DNA from: Tilletiaria anomala UBC 951
Taxonomy: Eukaryota; Basidiomycota; Exobasidiomycetes; Georgefischeriales; Tilletiariaceae
Reading direction: 5' to 3'
Length of the DNA stretch: 64,000 bases
NCBI RefSeq assembly: GCF_000711695.1
Contig: NW_013546951.1
Span: 1 to 64,000 of the forward strand
Positions 22,512-34,431 of this stretch are shown piece by piece. How positions within the stretch are numbered: position 1 is the first letter of the stretch; each line of letters begins with the position of its first letter. Under the pieces are notes generated by a model. That model made no database searches, was not told the DNA's origin, and worked only from the letters and a program-made list of their open reading frames with translations. The translations under genes were made by a program, and so were the position numbers.

Positions 22512-25500
22512 ATGGGCCCGCCAGCTTTGGAGCAGCTCTTCACGCTACCCTTTGCCCTCCATCTAACGCCACTGCCGACGCTTGAATACGTCGTCGAAAG
22601 CAAGGGGGATGATACTGCGCGTCGAGCTCGACGGCGAAATCGACGGGAGCTTAAGGAGGCGCTACGAGTTGCAGCCGCTCAATCTGGCTCTTCCTCTGCA
22701 GCAACGGCGGTGGCAGCAGAAGGTAGTGGCGCACGCAGGAGCTCAGCAGCGTCGATTTTCTCGCCATCGCCCCTACTCAATAAGCTCGTGCGCACCAGGT
22801 CCCCTTCGACGCAAGTCTCGCCCCCACCGGCAGGAGGGACGGGGCAGAATGACAGCGGATTGTTGGCCGGGCTGAGGAGGGGCAGCTCGTCGTTGTTTGG
22901 CAATGGACCGAACTGCGGTGCTGATGTGATCTCTGTTCGCGAAGCCAATAACATTGCTACTGGGAGAAATGCTGGCAACGTCTGTATCTCTGACAACGAC
23001 AACCCCAATGCGGATGACGAGTACGAGTACGAGGAAAATGATTATGACTCAGACGAAGACAAGATTTCGTCAGAGGATGCGTCCACCCGTTCCTCCCTCG
23101 AGCGCTGCAACAAATCAGCCAGCTCTTCATTTGACTTGGCCGGCGGCGCCTCTCGTCTGCGGCCAGTGACAACCAAGTATGCGCCGCATTCGCTCGACAC
23201 AATTAGTGTCTTGCTCGAGCAGACGGACCTGTTCAGCAGCATCGAAGCGCTCAGCAAAGCGATGCGCATGCTGGATCGGGCTTCGATCACCAGGCGAAGA
23301 AGCAAAGACCCGTCGAACACTGCCAATGCATACGTCGCGATGGGCGTTCCGCTGGACGGAATGCCATCAGGCGACGCAGTCAACCGCGATGAAGCTTTTG
23401 CACATGCATTTGCCGCATCCGCCGATGTAGCTGCAGCGAGCAGCAACCGGCGCATGCCGATCGATGAGATGGACCCAGAAGAAGAAGGACTCGAGAAAGA
23501 CATTGCATTTACGACTTTGCGCACCTTCTTCAATACTCGCTTCAACGTCACGTACAACGGCGAGCGGCGCGATCCGGCCAAGCCTCTGTACGCGCGACTC
23601 GGCAGCGGCAGCGCGAAGCAAGGAGAACCTGACGGAAGCGTTGGCATCTGTGCGCATACACGTGCTGCGTACGCAAGTAAACAGGAACAGGGATCAGAAT
23701 TGCTGTCTTCAGGTGGCAAGGGTGATGACGAAGGAGCCGAGAACAGGCCTCTCACTGCTCTGCGGCGCACTTTCTCACCGACGCGCATCATGAGTTTCCC
23801 CAGTTCGAACGGCCAAGCGGAGGTCACGATTTCTGCGTCTGGGATTGTACAGGGAGGCACGCCGCTATGTCCGGAGGGCGTCTCCCCTGATGCTAAGGAC
23901 AACAATAGCAATGGTAATACCTTTGCGCGCTTGGGAGATGCATTCAAGCGAGCAAGGAGCATGTCGCACACCAGCGCTGCTGCGGGAGAAGTAGGTGTTG
24001 GGACCACCCGCGGCGGTGGAACAATACGAGGCGGCTCGCGTGCAAGCAAAGCGAAGTCATTAAGCAAGCGCAAGCAAATGCAGCAGCAGCAACAGCAGCA
24101 GGATGCAAGATTGGCATTCGCACAGGCCCAGGAGGCACCACACCCCATCCGCGTGTTCACTGCTTGGAATGACGGCCGTTCTTGCGGTGCAGAGAAGCGC
24201 AGAAAGGATGTGCATTTCAATGTTAGACTTGACTTGCACAATGTCGGGTTGGCTCCTGTACCGGAGCGCGTCAAAGGTAAGTTTCAACTCTTCATGCCAA
24301 CATGAGATAATCAACTGAACCTCTTCGATATACTCGGCGTAGCCGAGCGCGCATTGTTCAAGCATTCTCAGAAAGCAAGAAGAAGACCCTCTCATGTCTT
24401 GCATGTCTCGCGCGCACGCTCTCCATCGGCTACGTCGGTTGAGGAAGGACATGTTCATCACTCAGGGGGAGACAATAGCGCATTCAATGGGGGAATGGAC
24501 CTTCAAACGGTCATATCGCCTGCATCCATCGTTTCGTCGAAATCTTCCTTTGGTGCCACCGGTGTTGGAGGACTACCACTGACACCTTCTACGTCTCCTG
24601 CGCCTTTGGATGTGCTCGCAAAGGCGAGGAGTCACTCTCCACCCAAAGTACGTAGAGGGACGAGCAGCAGCATGCCAGGTGTATTACCGAGCGATCTCTT
24701 CGATGAGGTTCGAGGAGGAAACAGTCCCACAACGAGCGAGGTGCACGAAAGCGCCAGCATGGGAGTGGGAAAAGACCGCCGTCCATCGTTCCTGCTGCGC
24801 GTGCTGGATCTGGGATTCAAAACCCGCGCGCGAAGCGCCAGTGGTATGAGCTCTGGTTCGAACGCGGACAGTCAGGGCAGTGGGTTTGCTGCCTTTGCGA
24901 ACCCCAATCTATTTTCTTCTGATTCAGCTCAGTCGCAGTCGCCCTCAGCCATATCGCAAGATGCACTACAGAGCCCCATCCTCAATCTGAGCTCAACCTT
25001 GCGACCACCTGGATCGCCAATGAGGTCAAGGCAAAATGCGGGAAGCTTCGGAAGCGCCAGCGCTCGCATGAATGCGCGTCATTTTCTCGAAGGCTCCAAC
25101 CTCGGCGCCGTCCAAGAAAATACTAACTTTGATGACGGAGACCGTTCGGATGCGCTCAGCTTGTCTGATGAAGCGGAATTTTGTGACGACTTGATCTGGC
25201 CTGACGATGACTTACATTTCGACGAAGGGGAAGATATTGTCACGCTGTTGCGGAAAGCTGCAGCTGCTGCGCTAACAATAGTTCAAACGAGGGACTCTGG
25301 CCAGGCTACGCCCAGCAATTCACCTGCATGGTCCGAAGATGGAAAAGGACCGACACAGTCATCAGCTACACAAGGCATACCTACTTCAGTCCGCCCCCGC
25401 GAATCGGAAGTCGGCGTGCTGACACCTCCGGGCTCGATCGAGCCCCAGCGCCAGCACAAGAAGGAGAACCGTGCATTCCGCTTAGCAGAGATCACAGCGG

Positions 25501-26861
25501 GATGCTGGCTGTCTGGCGATTTCGATCCGATGACCGTAGCTATCGCGTCAGCTTTTGGCCACTCCCTTGGCTGGGAAGGTATCATGAATCTTTGTTACGG
25601 CGTCGAGAGCGGTTCCTCGCAGGCGGGCGATTTCATCCCTCTCGGTAGGGCTGCTGAGCTTCACGAACAGAGCAAAGTCAACTCCGCGAATGTCCTTGCT
25701 TGGCGCTCGGATGTCGCTGCCTCTGCGGGCGCCACTCCAGAGACCCGACTGGCAGATTTGCCTTCGGCGGTAGCTGACGCGTTGGACAATGATCTCGATC
25801 GCTTGAATCCGGAAGCTGAAGTCATACAATCGGAAGGCTCTGCAGAGAGCTTGGGCAGTTGGTTGAAGAAGCTTCGAAGTCGTCTACAAGGGGCGACTAG
25901 CTTGCCTCACCGTTTGCCTGAAGTTAAAGAAGCTTCAGGGACGGGCATCGCCACGCAGCGATCATGGCAGCACTGGCTTGAGCTTTTCCGCAGCATTGCG
26001 GCTTGGATAGACGCATTTGAGGAGACTAGAGTTAAGGCTGGGCTAGCCACCGAAGTCGGACAACAGCAGACAGCATTGGTGTGGACAGCACCTGATGGCG
26101 AAGGTTACAACTCTCTCTTTGCTCCTTCGCTTCTCAAGGACATTAGCAATGTGCAGAACCCTTTCAGGCGTCGACACGGAGTGCCAGATGGCCTTCCGCC
26201 CGGACCAGACGGAGACGAGCTGGCGAGCTATCGGTGGTCGAAGCAAAACCTGGACGCCAGGCACTTTTCCACTCCATTGAGTAAGTCCTCGTCACGGAAG
26301 CGCACTGTGGTTGGGACTGATCCGGATTCCTTGCTTAGCCCACATGTGTCTATCTCTCGAGCACATCGTCTCCCAGCTTGCCACTCAAGAGTGGCCGCAT
26401 CGTTCTGCATGGGAGCTGGACTATCTGGAGATGTGCGTTTTCCACACCCCGATCATCGCTCATCGCTTCCCACCACCAAGCTACAAGGCAGTAATGGACG
26501 AGCAGACGCTCCAGCCAGAGAGCGCAGAAGAACGCGCGCGCGCCAATGTGTGTCCCATGCCTTCGCCCAATGGCGTCTGGAGCAGTGCGTCGTGGCGAAG
26601 ATGGCTGAGCCGCGTACAGGAAGGACAGATTCTCGTTCCGGCTGTCGCTTGGCAAGTGAGTACGATTAACCGTAGCTGCTAGCCGCCGGAAACGGGCGCG
26701 CTCAGTCTCCGCAAATTCTTTTCGTTCGCACTCAGGCTTGGTGGACTCTCATTGCCATTTTGAATGGCGCCGACCGCTCGGGGCGGCCATACGACTTGCA
26801 GGTCAAGAGCTATGAAGAGCCATTTTCGGTTCTGACAGACGAGCGCAGTGTCTACCTTTAG
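22512..26861 (+). CDS. Large unrecognised fungal protein (about 1381 aa)
   Basis: I do not recognise this family. Four exons: 22512-24276, 24343-26280, 26339-26655 and 26736-26861 (4146 nt, 1381 aa); all junctions are in phase. Long serine-rich, probably disordered stretches alternate with conserved-looking blocks. These are LFTLPFALHLTPLPTLEYVV at the N-terminus, FTTLRTFFNTRFNVTYNGER, IRVFTAWNDGRSCGAEKRR, ITAGCWLSGDFDPMTVAIAS, WQHWLELFRSIAAWIDAFEE, HRSAWELDYLEMCVFHTPII and a C-terminal AWWTLIAILNGADRSGRP. A seven-glutamine run is encoded at 24081-24101. The tryptophan-rich C-terminal third suggests a folded domain. The start at 22512 is the first ATG of the long frame; an alternative upstream ATG at 22445 with a 37-nt intron is possible. 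Its stop lies 118 bp from that of the converging next gene. Confidence 0.75.
24081..24101 (+). repeat. CAG/CAA repeat encoding seven glutamines
   Basis: Six CAG and one CAA codon in a row inside the large unrecognised gene. Confidence 0.9.
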
Positions 26862-26979
26862 CAAATCTGTGACGTGTCCTTCTTACATGCACCGCAATAG
26901 AGAATGCATTGTCACCTATCATCATACCAGCGCGCATGTACACAATCTGAGACAACATCTGCAAGGATCTATTCGCTTT

Positions 26980-29370
26980 CTACCTTGAGCCGCCCGAATG
27001 GCGCCTGTTGTTCGGCGTGTGAACCGCACGGCGGCTCGCCGGGCTGATAGGGGATACCTTGGGAGCCAGTCCGTTGGAGAGGATAGCACCCTCGTCGGAT
27101 GCGGTGTGACTGCAGGTGTGGTTGAAATGCTCTTTCGCTGCTCGTGCATGCTGCTCGCACAGGGTATTCTGAGGGGTACGCAAAGCTTGTATCCGGTAGG
27201 TGTGCTTGCGTGTCAGTTTTTGAATGCCCCTGATGATCGAGTCTATGAGCGCCTTCGAAGGCGCGCCCTGTTCGCCTTGAGTCACATCTGCGACGCATCG
27301 CGAGGTATAGCAAGCCCGCGGCGTACGGCGCATCTCGGCTTGCGCAAAGCCGTCTTCGTCGCATGTGACGTCCAGCCAGCGCTGCGCACTTTGCCTGAGC
27401 AGCCTGAGCAGTTGTTCGAGCTTCCCAAATGGGCTGCACGCCGGCAGGTCTGCATGATCGGCAAGGATCTTGTGCAGAAGTGCCAGGCAATCATCGTCCG
27501 ACGCGATCGACGTGTGTGCTTGCGGTGCTGCATCAAGCAGGATGGCATGCAGGAAGTCGAGCAGGTCCACGTGCGTATAGATGCCGCTGTGGCTCGCGCC
27601 GGAGCAGCGGGCACGCAGCGGCGAGATGGCGGCTGAGCCATCGCGTCCGTGCGGGCCTTCACGACGTGGACCGGCCGCTGCATGGAGGCGAGCGGGTAAG
27701 AACCCGAGCCCAAGGCGGTTTTTGGCTGTGATGCGCCGCAAGATGATACTTTGGTCGCGCGGAAAGGCTGTTGCGGCACATGCCCCGATGGCAAGCGGGT
27801 CAGTGCAAAGGCAAAGGAAGGCGATGTCAGCGACAGACAGCTCCTGCCCTTCCCACCCATAAAATGGTCGTCTTGACATGCTTACGATTCTGCTTGATCC
27901 ACTCCCAGTCCCTACCGTACCCGAGATTTGTCTGCAGAGCGTTGACGTTTTGCGACTGTGAATGCAACGTTGAGGATACCGGTTTGGCGCCGTGTGAATT
28001 CAGGCTCTCGCCCGTTCCTCCGGCTCCTCCTGCTGCTCCCATAGCGAGATGGAGGCCGAGATGGAGCCCACTCAGGTCTGTATCAACGTCCATCGGCCCT
28101 GGGCTGGTGGGGTCACCAGGTACGCGGGACCCATTGTGCGCTGCAGCAGCGGGGTTGGTAGGCGTGGTGCCCCTCCTGGCGCGCTCCTGCAGCAGGTCCC
28201 TGTACTGGCTGCCGTCACGGTACGGTCCGCGCTGGCTGGCGGAGCCGCTGGAGCGCCAGTCGCCCCAGACGCCGGCCTTGCCCATGCTGAACACCTCGAA
28301 GGCCAGCTTGGTGCCGCGCGCGGCGTCGCGACTGACCGAGACGCCCCAGTCCGTTGTGCGATCCTGGCCATAGACGAGAGCGATCTCGTCAATCTCCATG
28401 TCCTCTGCCTCGCCGAAGGTCGAGAAGATCCAGCGGCGGTGTGCTTTGATGTAGGCTACGGTACAAGGAGAGAAGTGAGGATGCGCGTCAGCGTGATGAA
28501 TAGGGGGTAGAGCAGGGTTGGGTTCGTCTCACCTTTGAGTACACCGACATGTTTCAGCAGCGTCCTCTCCACCGGGTCCCGCGGAACGAGCAGTGCACCG
28601 TCTCCACCGCTGGTCTCGAAGCTGATCGTGCCGCCTACGGGGCTACCCGTGACCTCGGCGCCGAGCTCAAAGCCGAGCGCGCGAAAGTTGTTCGACGTGC
28701 GCGGGCCCATTGTGAAGACCCGTGGCGCTTCTTGGTCCACCGCCAGGGGCAGCGGCGGGCGCAGCTCCTCGAAGCCGCTCGGCGCATGCGGGCTGTAAGG
28801 CGGGGAGGTGCGCAGCATCGGCGGCGGCACCGCGGCGGGCGGTGAGGCGGAGCGGCTCAGTAAACTACGCGTCAGAGACGTGCGGTGCAACTGTGGAGGC
28901 GATGCGGCAGTCGTGCTCGCCGGCGGTGGCGGCAGCGGCGGTGGTGCCGGCGGGGGTGACGTCGCTACAGACGACGAAGTGGACGCAGGGCACAAGGCAT
29001 TATTCAGTGCAGCGGCGATGGACGCTTGGTTTGTGTCGGTAGAGCTGCTGCTGGTCAGCATGCTTGTGCTGGACGCGCATCTGCCTTGCGCAAGTGCGTC
29101 CTCCCCCGGCGAGCCGAGTGGGCTGGCATGAGCCGCAGCGCCGGCGCTCAGGATGCTGCTGCTCCGCGTGGTGCGCATGGCCAGCGCCGGCTGGCTCGCG
29201 TCCGAGAGCATCGTGAGCGATGGGCCGTCGATGGCGTTGTAGAGCACGTGGAAGGAACCATCGCGCAAGAAGCCGACGTCGCCGAGCCGCAGCGCGGACG
29301 GGTTCCACAGCGGCAGGCCCTCGCAGGCCGCGTAGAGGAGCGTGGCAAATATGTCGGCGTTGGAGGCCAT
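26980..29370 (-). CDS. Unrecognised basidiomycete-type protein (731 aa)
   Basis: No named domain is recognised. Three exons: 28533-29370, 27886-28455 and 26980-27767 (2196 nt, 731 aa), in phase at both junctions. The N-terminal block YAACEGLPLWNPSALRLGDV then GFLRDGSFHVLYNAID, and later the block DEIALVYGQDRTTDWGVSVS, resemble in layout a lineage-specific family common in basidiomycete genomes. In that family an ALW-P-x-GDVG start is followed by a conserved K-T-x-W-G segment and an RDQ-x-I-I-L motif (here FPRDQSIILRRITAKNR). This resemblance is from memory and unverified. A long proline/serine/alanine-rich linker lies between the first two blocks. The C-terminal half, after HSGIYTHVDLLDFLHAILL, is helical and histidine-rich. 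The start at 29370 has a good context (GCCATGG). Confidence 0.72.
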
Positions 29371-32300
29371 GGCAGGGAGTGCAAGGCCTGTTCAAGCGCG
29401 CAGGGAAGGGAAGTGGCTTTGAGGGAACGGTGAGTGCCGACGAGTCGACTCCACGTGTGGGATCCTCGAACAGAATATATCTGTTCGCCGTAGGTGCTGT
29501 TGACCCTGATGCGAAATGGATATGCTGCGAGTGTTAGATACCGGCCCCTGTTCCTACGCGGGGATGGCAATCACTCGGAAAGATCAACTGGAAAGGACGA
29601 GTGGCACAGGGACGGGTGGTAGACATATGAACGGATCTTTTTCCGAGCGGCAGGTGGTCACCGCCTGATGAGAGATGGTCGCTTCGCAACGGTGGATGTG
29701 TGGAGAATGCGGAGCAGGTGCAGGAGTAGATAGCCAGGATCGGTGCGTTGCTACTGGGTGGATGAGATGGAGGGAACGATGAAATCCAGCAAGATGGTGC
29801 AGTCGAGTCAGGTGCGATGGGGATGGGGATGAGGTCACTCGGGGTTGATGGGGTTGTTATACACCCAGAAACGTACGAGTTTGCGCGGCGTGTTCGTGTA
29901 CCTCAAAGCAGCCTCCCTCGCCGTCCTTTCACTTCCGGATTGGGTTTGGATGCTCGACAAAAGATATGTCCTTGTATCTCGAACCTAGCAAGCTTGTCTT
30001 TGTCAAGGTTTCGCACTTTTTGGACCCCTGACTCTCCTCCTAGCAGCCAAAGCCCGGAAGAGCACTCGCACAAATGACAGCAATGCAAACGGATCCCACA
30101 CTGACGCTGACAGCCCCCGAGTCCAGACGGCGGCGGCGACGACGACGACGATGGCGCGGGCCGAGTAGCGACGCCGTTGAATATCATGAGTCACGACTGG
30201 CAATCGAGGATGGCATCGAGTTGCGGGTGCGAGGTGCGAGGTGCCGATGCGCATGCGTAACCGTCCGTTCTCCTCTCCAACTCGACTGATGTGACGAGGA
30301 TGTGATTGATGGACGCCGTATTCAAGACTAGCTGAACCTTATTCTTAATTTTAGCACACATACACACACACGCGACGACCACAGTCCTCCCACGCCTACG
30401 CGGGAGGATAGATGTTCCCTTGCGAGCTCCCTACGTCAAACAACGCAGCATGCACAGCCACAGCCATGCACATGTTGCCCATATGTACAGAGACCTACGA
30501 CGCACAGCATACGCACAATGTATATATGTATATCCTATCCTCTCTCCTGTGGACTGTGCTGTGTGCATGTATATATACAACAGCAGCCGTGCCGGAAAGC
30601 AGCGATCTGGTGCGGGAACACGCGCAGCACAACACCACAGACACGCGACCTGGGGTGGCGCGACGCGACGCGAAACCTAATCGTCATGTTCATGATCGTC
30701 TCTCGAGAGGTGGGCGAGAACTGTTCGCCAGCGAAGGGGCCCCAGGCGCCCACACGTTGCGGCTCCAGGAGAGGCCCAGTGATCAGCGAGCTGCCAGGCT
30801 GTACTGCCAAGAGACCAGTCAGGTGACGATCGAGAGCGAGACGGAGAGTCGTCGCTGGGCTGTGGCATTGCCAGCCAAGTGCGGCTGGTCCAGGGCTCCT
30901 TGCCCGCTTCCATGTTGGCACGTAAGTAAGGTTGGAACAGTGCGCCGGCTGGCTAGGAAAGAGGTGGATGATAGGACAGTAGGGAGATGACGGTTGCTGC
31001 TCGCGACCGGTCCCAGTCCAGCGACAGTCGTTCGTTGTGGCCCAGTCGTGCCCATGCGGCCAGTGTGATATAGATGTGATGTGAATGTGACACTGATCGA
31101 GAGCTCGCCTTCTTGCCCCATACACGTGATGCCAATCTTGGATCTTGTGGAGCTCAACGGATGGTGACAAGAGTCAAATGACTTTTGAACATGGTAGGTG
31201 ACCATGCAATCAAGCATGCTCATGTACTGGCCGTGAAAGGCTAGACACTACAATGCGCTCCCCAAGTGTACTGACTCGAGATACTAATTGTCTAACATGG
31301 GGATACATGCAGAGCGCAGCACCCCCGCCCCAAAAAAACGCACGTCGCACGTGTGCGAACAGCAGATACTATGGGAGGAGATGACACAGCGCTGGTAAAT
31401 CAATCCCATGTCGGCCACGGAGAGAGTGGTCCTCCGCAGGTGCAGAGTCAACGTAGTGTCCATTGTTCGCCCTGTGTTCAGCGGATCCTGCAGACATCAT
31501 GCCCGTTTCGCCATTACCGGTGTCAGTTGCTGCTTTGATCCTTCAGTGGAATGCAGTCACGTATTGGCGAGGGAAATGGCCTGTCGGGAATGGCCCTCTC
31601 AGATGCAGGTAGAGGGACCCGACAGCTTGCTCTCGGACGTCGCAAGGCAAGCATTCACTGTCCTTGTCCCCGTTGGGTGATGTGCAAGTACGAGCGCGTG
31701 ATTCGCGCTTCTGCCTACACATCGAGACGCAGCAATACCTTCGGCAGATGGTGGTTTCAAGAACAGAGCGGCGCAGGTTGTGAATCACCTGCGGCAGTTA
31801 TCGAGAAAGGATTGGCAAGCGAACAGAGTGTAGCGTGTACGGGAAGGCCCAGCAGGGCCCAGTATACCGATGTATGGCAAAAGGCAGCGCTGCATCTTGC
31901 CCCAGCTCTCGAACAGAATAACCGGGGAATCTTGAGTCTCTGTGATCTGCCCACGGCACCTACCGCCATCTGAGCGTGGGCGACACGACGCATGTTGCCG
32001 CGTCAGCCTGGCAGAGCTGTGACGTACGCGCATCCGGGCGCGGGCGCCGTCTAGAGGACGAAGAGGCGCAGAGCTTCCCGGCTTGTGGGAGAGGGCATCA
32101 GGTAGCGTTGCTGCGCCAGCTTGGCTCCCACCAAAAAGGCGCAAAGCTCTCTGATGGCAGAGTACTTCTTGCTGAGAGGACCTAGAATGGTGCAATCTGC
32201 AGATTGAGGACTGCCTACCCCGATGAGAAGTGGGTGGGTTCCAACGTGAGAGATTGGGGCACGTTAGCTGGAGCTCCGTACCTTATGTAAGGTTCCCAAC

Positions 32301-32722
32301 GCGGATGTAAGAGCCGCGCGGTGCAGCCACAATTTCAGACGATGCTTGCCTAGCAAGCAGGCAAAACGAAGAAGCATTGGAGCGAACGACTTCGTATCCA
32401 TCGATGATGGGCAATACGGCGTACATCTACTTCGTCGCCCTTCGACACGCTGTCCTCAGCGTGCTTGTTAACAACTTACGTCCTGCCTTGCTACTAGCTG
32501 GGCGATCCCCTCTGGACAACCTCAGGCGGACGACCCTGCTACCCTGCGCTTCTGGACGCGGGCGACCGTGGGAAAGCGTTTCTCGGGACTCGAGAGAATC
32601 TCCACAGATCGGCGCGCTCCCTTCAAAGGGTCGACAGGCACCGCAGCGATTACCGATCATCGATCAGCACAACCTGAAGCAGACCCCGTGCAGCATCCCT
32701 GCGTAGTACCACCTTACTAAAC
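29371..32722. other. 3.35-kb region with no identified gene
   Basis: By far the longest gap in the window, between divergent starts (basidiomycete-type gene and GCLM). Open frames up to 211 codons occur on both strands, but they overlap each other, lack family resemblance and show no convincing exon joins. It contains a short CA-rich stretch (about 30355-30371), AT-rich tracts near 30520-30580 and a perfect small inverted repeat at 30385-30408. No tRNA, snRNA or transposon was recognised. Confidence 0.5.
30385..30408. repeat. Small perfect inverted repeat (7-bp arms, 10-nt loop)
   Basis: TCCTCCC and GGGAGGA arms separated by 10 bases. It could form a hairpin; it may be chance in a 3-kb non-coding region. 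Confidence 0.5.
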
Positions 32723-34348
32723 ATGCGTGCAGCAACGATAGCGCCGACGCCAATGCGTGCGCTCATCCTGCACACGCACGATGTCGCGCGCTCGTTGAAG
32801 CCGTCTGTCGATGGAGAGCTGGCCAATGCTCTGCACGAAACGCTGCACTTTGCGCTCGATGGCCGCGAGGAAGATTGGGGGATCAGAGATGACGAGGACG
32901 AACGCCGGTGTGGGCCGAGCACCGCAAGCGGGAATGGACCCAACTCTGCATCTGGGCGTGCCACTATAGGTGTGAACGGCAGCGTGTCAGCGCAGGATCC
33001 TCAAGCAGACGCAGAAGAAGAAGAAGACTATGAATCGCTACCGCCAGCTCGATCGGGCTTTTTCCTAAGCTCCAATCCAGAGCGACCATACATCTCTTAT
33101 GCTTGGAATGAACGTTCACAAACGCTCACGCTCCCGAATCCAGTAGTAGTAGCGAACCCGACAACGCAAGATCCCTGCAGTCCAGAAAATCGGTCCGAGT
33201 TCGACGTCACTGCCAAGTTCTTCTACCTCGATGATGCACACGCCAGCGGTCAAGACGCACGAGAGGAGCGGTTCCCGGTCGCGTACATCGATGATGCGCT
33301 CAAGCGCTTGACGATGAGCACGTCGCTTATCACCATCGACACCTTCATCGTCTCCTTCCCCACTCTGCGCCTCGATATTGGAGGATCGAAGTCCTGCTGC
33401 GGCTCCGCCCATGATGATCAACGTGGGAACGCAACGTGCACAGCAGGGTCCGCGACGCCGGGGGCATTGCCGTCCGATGGATGTGGTATTACGCCCTGCA
33501 CCAACTTGTCTAGGAGCGCAGCACTGGCCAATCATTCGAAAGCAACAGTAGGCGTGATATCGGGGCGCGCATCGTCTTCCGACCACACACACAAGCTGCG
33601 AGAGGATATACAGGCCGTCAAACAAGTTTGGGAGGTGTGTGTGCTTCATTGCGAGCACTAAAATCGGGGACAGCCATGAATGCATGTATAAGTACTAACT
33701 GATGTTCTTCCGTGCACTCAACCCCACAAAAAGGCTATCTCGCCAAATCCACAACTTGTCTCCCTAGGCATCGCAGATATCTCTCTTCCCGCTCTGCAGC
33801 AGCTTCTATCCTCCTCCGATGCTTCGACGTCTGGAAAGAATGCCATCTCAAGAGGAGAGACGGCGCTGCCGTCAGACGCAACGGTTCCGTCAGCGGCGCG
33901 GAAGCCTCGCCTCGTCACTGTCAACGTCAAGGGGAATCCCTGTGCTATAGACAAGGAGCTCAATGCGTGGTGTGAGAAGCAGGACATGCTGCTTGTTGCG
34001 CACAATGATCAAAGAGGTGTGTCACTGGCACTTGCAGTCCGATTGCGTGCGAATGCGATACTAGACGTCTCTTCTGCACAGACCTCTTACCGGCACGAAC
34101 GTTACCAGCGTTGTTGCAAGAATTCGAGCACGATCTGCCACATCCTGCGCCTGTGGAAGGTCGGCTGCGTCCGCGGTGGGTTCTCAAGGTGAGTTGACAA
34201 CAGAAACAGTATTCTGGGGCGTTGAAAAGCTCTCGCGACTGATTCTAGACTGTGCCTCTCCGTCCACGTCTCCAAGTACTCGACTGTGATCCGAGAGCGT
34301 GGGATTTTGGCAGACAAAGGATACATTGTGTACGCAGAATGGATCTAA
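32723..34348 (+). CDS. GCLM: Glutamate-cysteine ligase modifier subunit (GCLM)
   Basis: Regulatory subunit of gamma-glutamylcysteine synthetase, the first step of glutathione synthesis; it has an aldo/keto-reductase-like fold. Four exons: 32723-33634, 33734-34016, 34082-34188 and 34277-34348 (1374 nt, 457 aa). Family features are YIDDALKRLTMSTSLITID, the KELNAWCEKQDMLLVAHNDQ segment (family: KQFDIQLLTHNDP) and the C-terminal WVLKYSTVIRERGILADKGY (family: WLLRYSVIVKSRGIIKSKGY). An acidic, serine-rich insertion makes it longer than the 274-aa human protein. Two introns use AAG acceptors (33733 and 34276). The second is set by the reading frame: the nearby TAG acceptor would shift it. It converges on TFC7, 83 bp apart. 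Confidence 0.88.
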
Positions 34349-34431
34349 TCGTAACTGCGTGCAGCCCCCACCGTATTGTATAAATACTTTCGATAGCGTC
34401 TAAAGTCGCTGAAGGAGTGCAATATCGGACC

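Noticed and set aside
23042-24274. 410-codon minus-strand frame opposite the large unrecognised gene
   Set aside because: Antisense shadow in Ser/Arg-rich sequence. The plus strand has phase-consistent exons and conserved-looking blocks.
30412-32195. Open frames of 100-211 codons in the 3.35-kb gap
   Set aside because: They overlap on both strands, lack family resemblance, and show no consistent exon structure.
32200-32260. GGGTTCCAAC resembling a tRNA B box
   Set aside because: No matching A box or cloverleaf around it.
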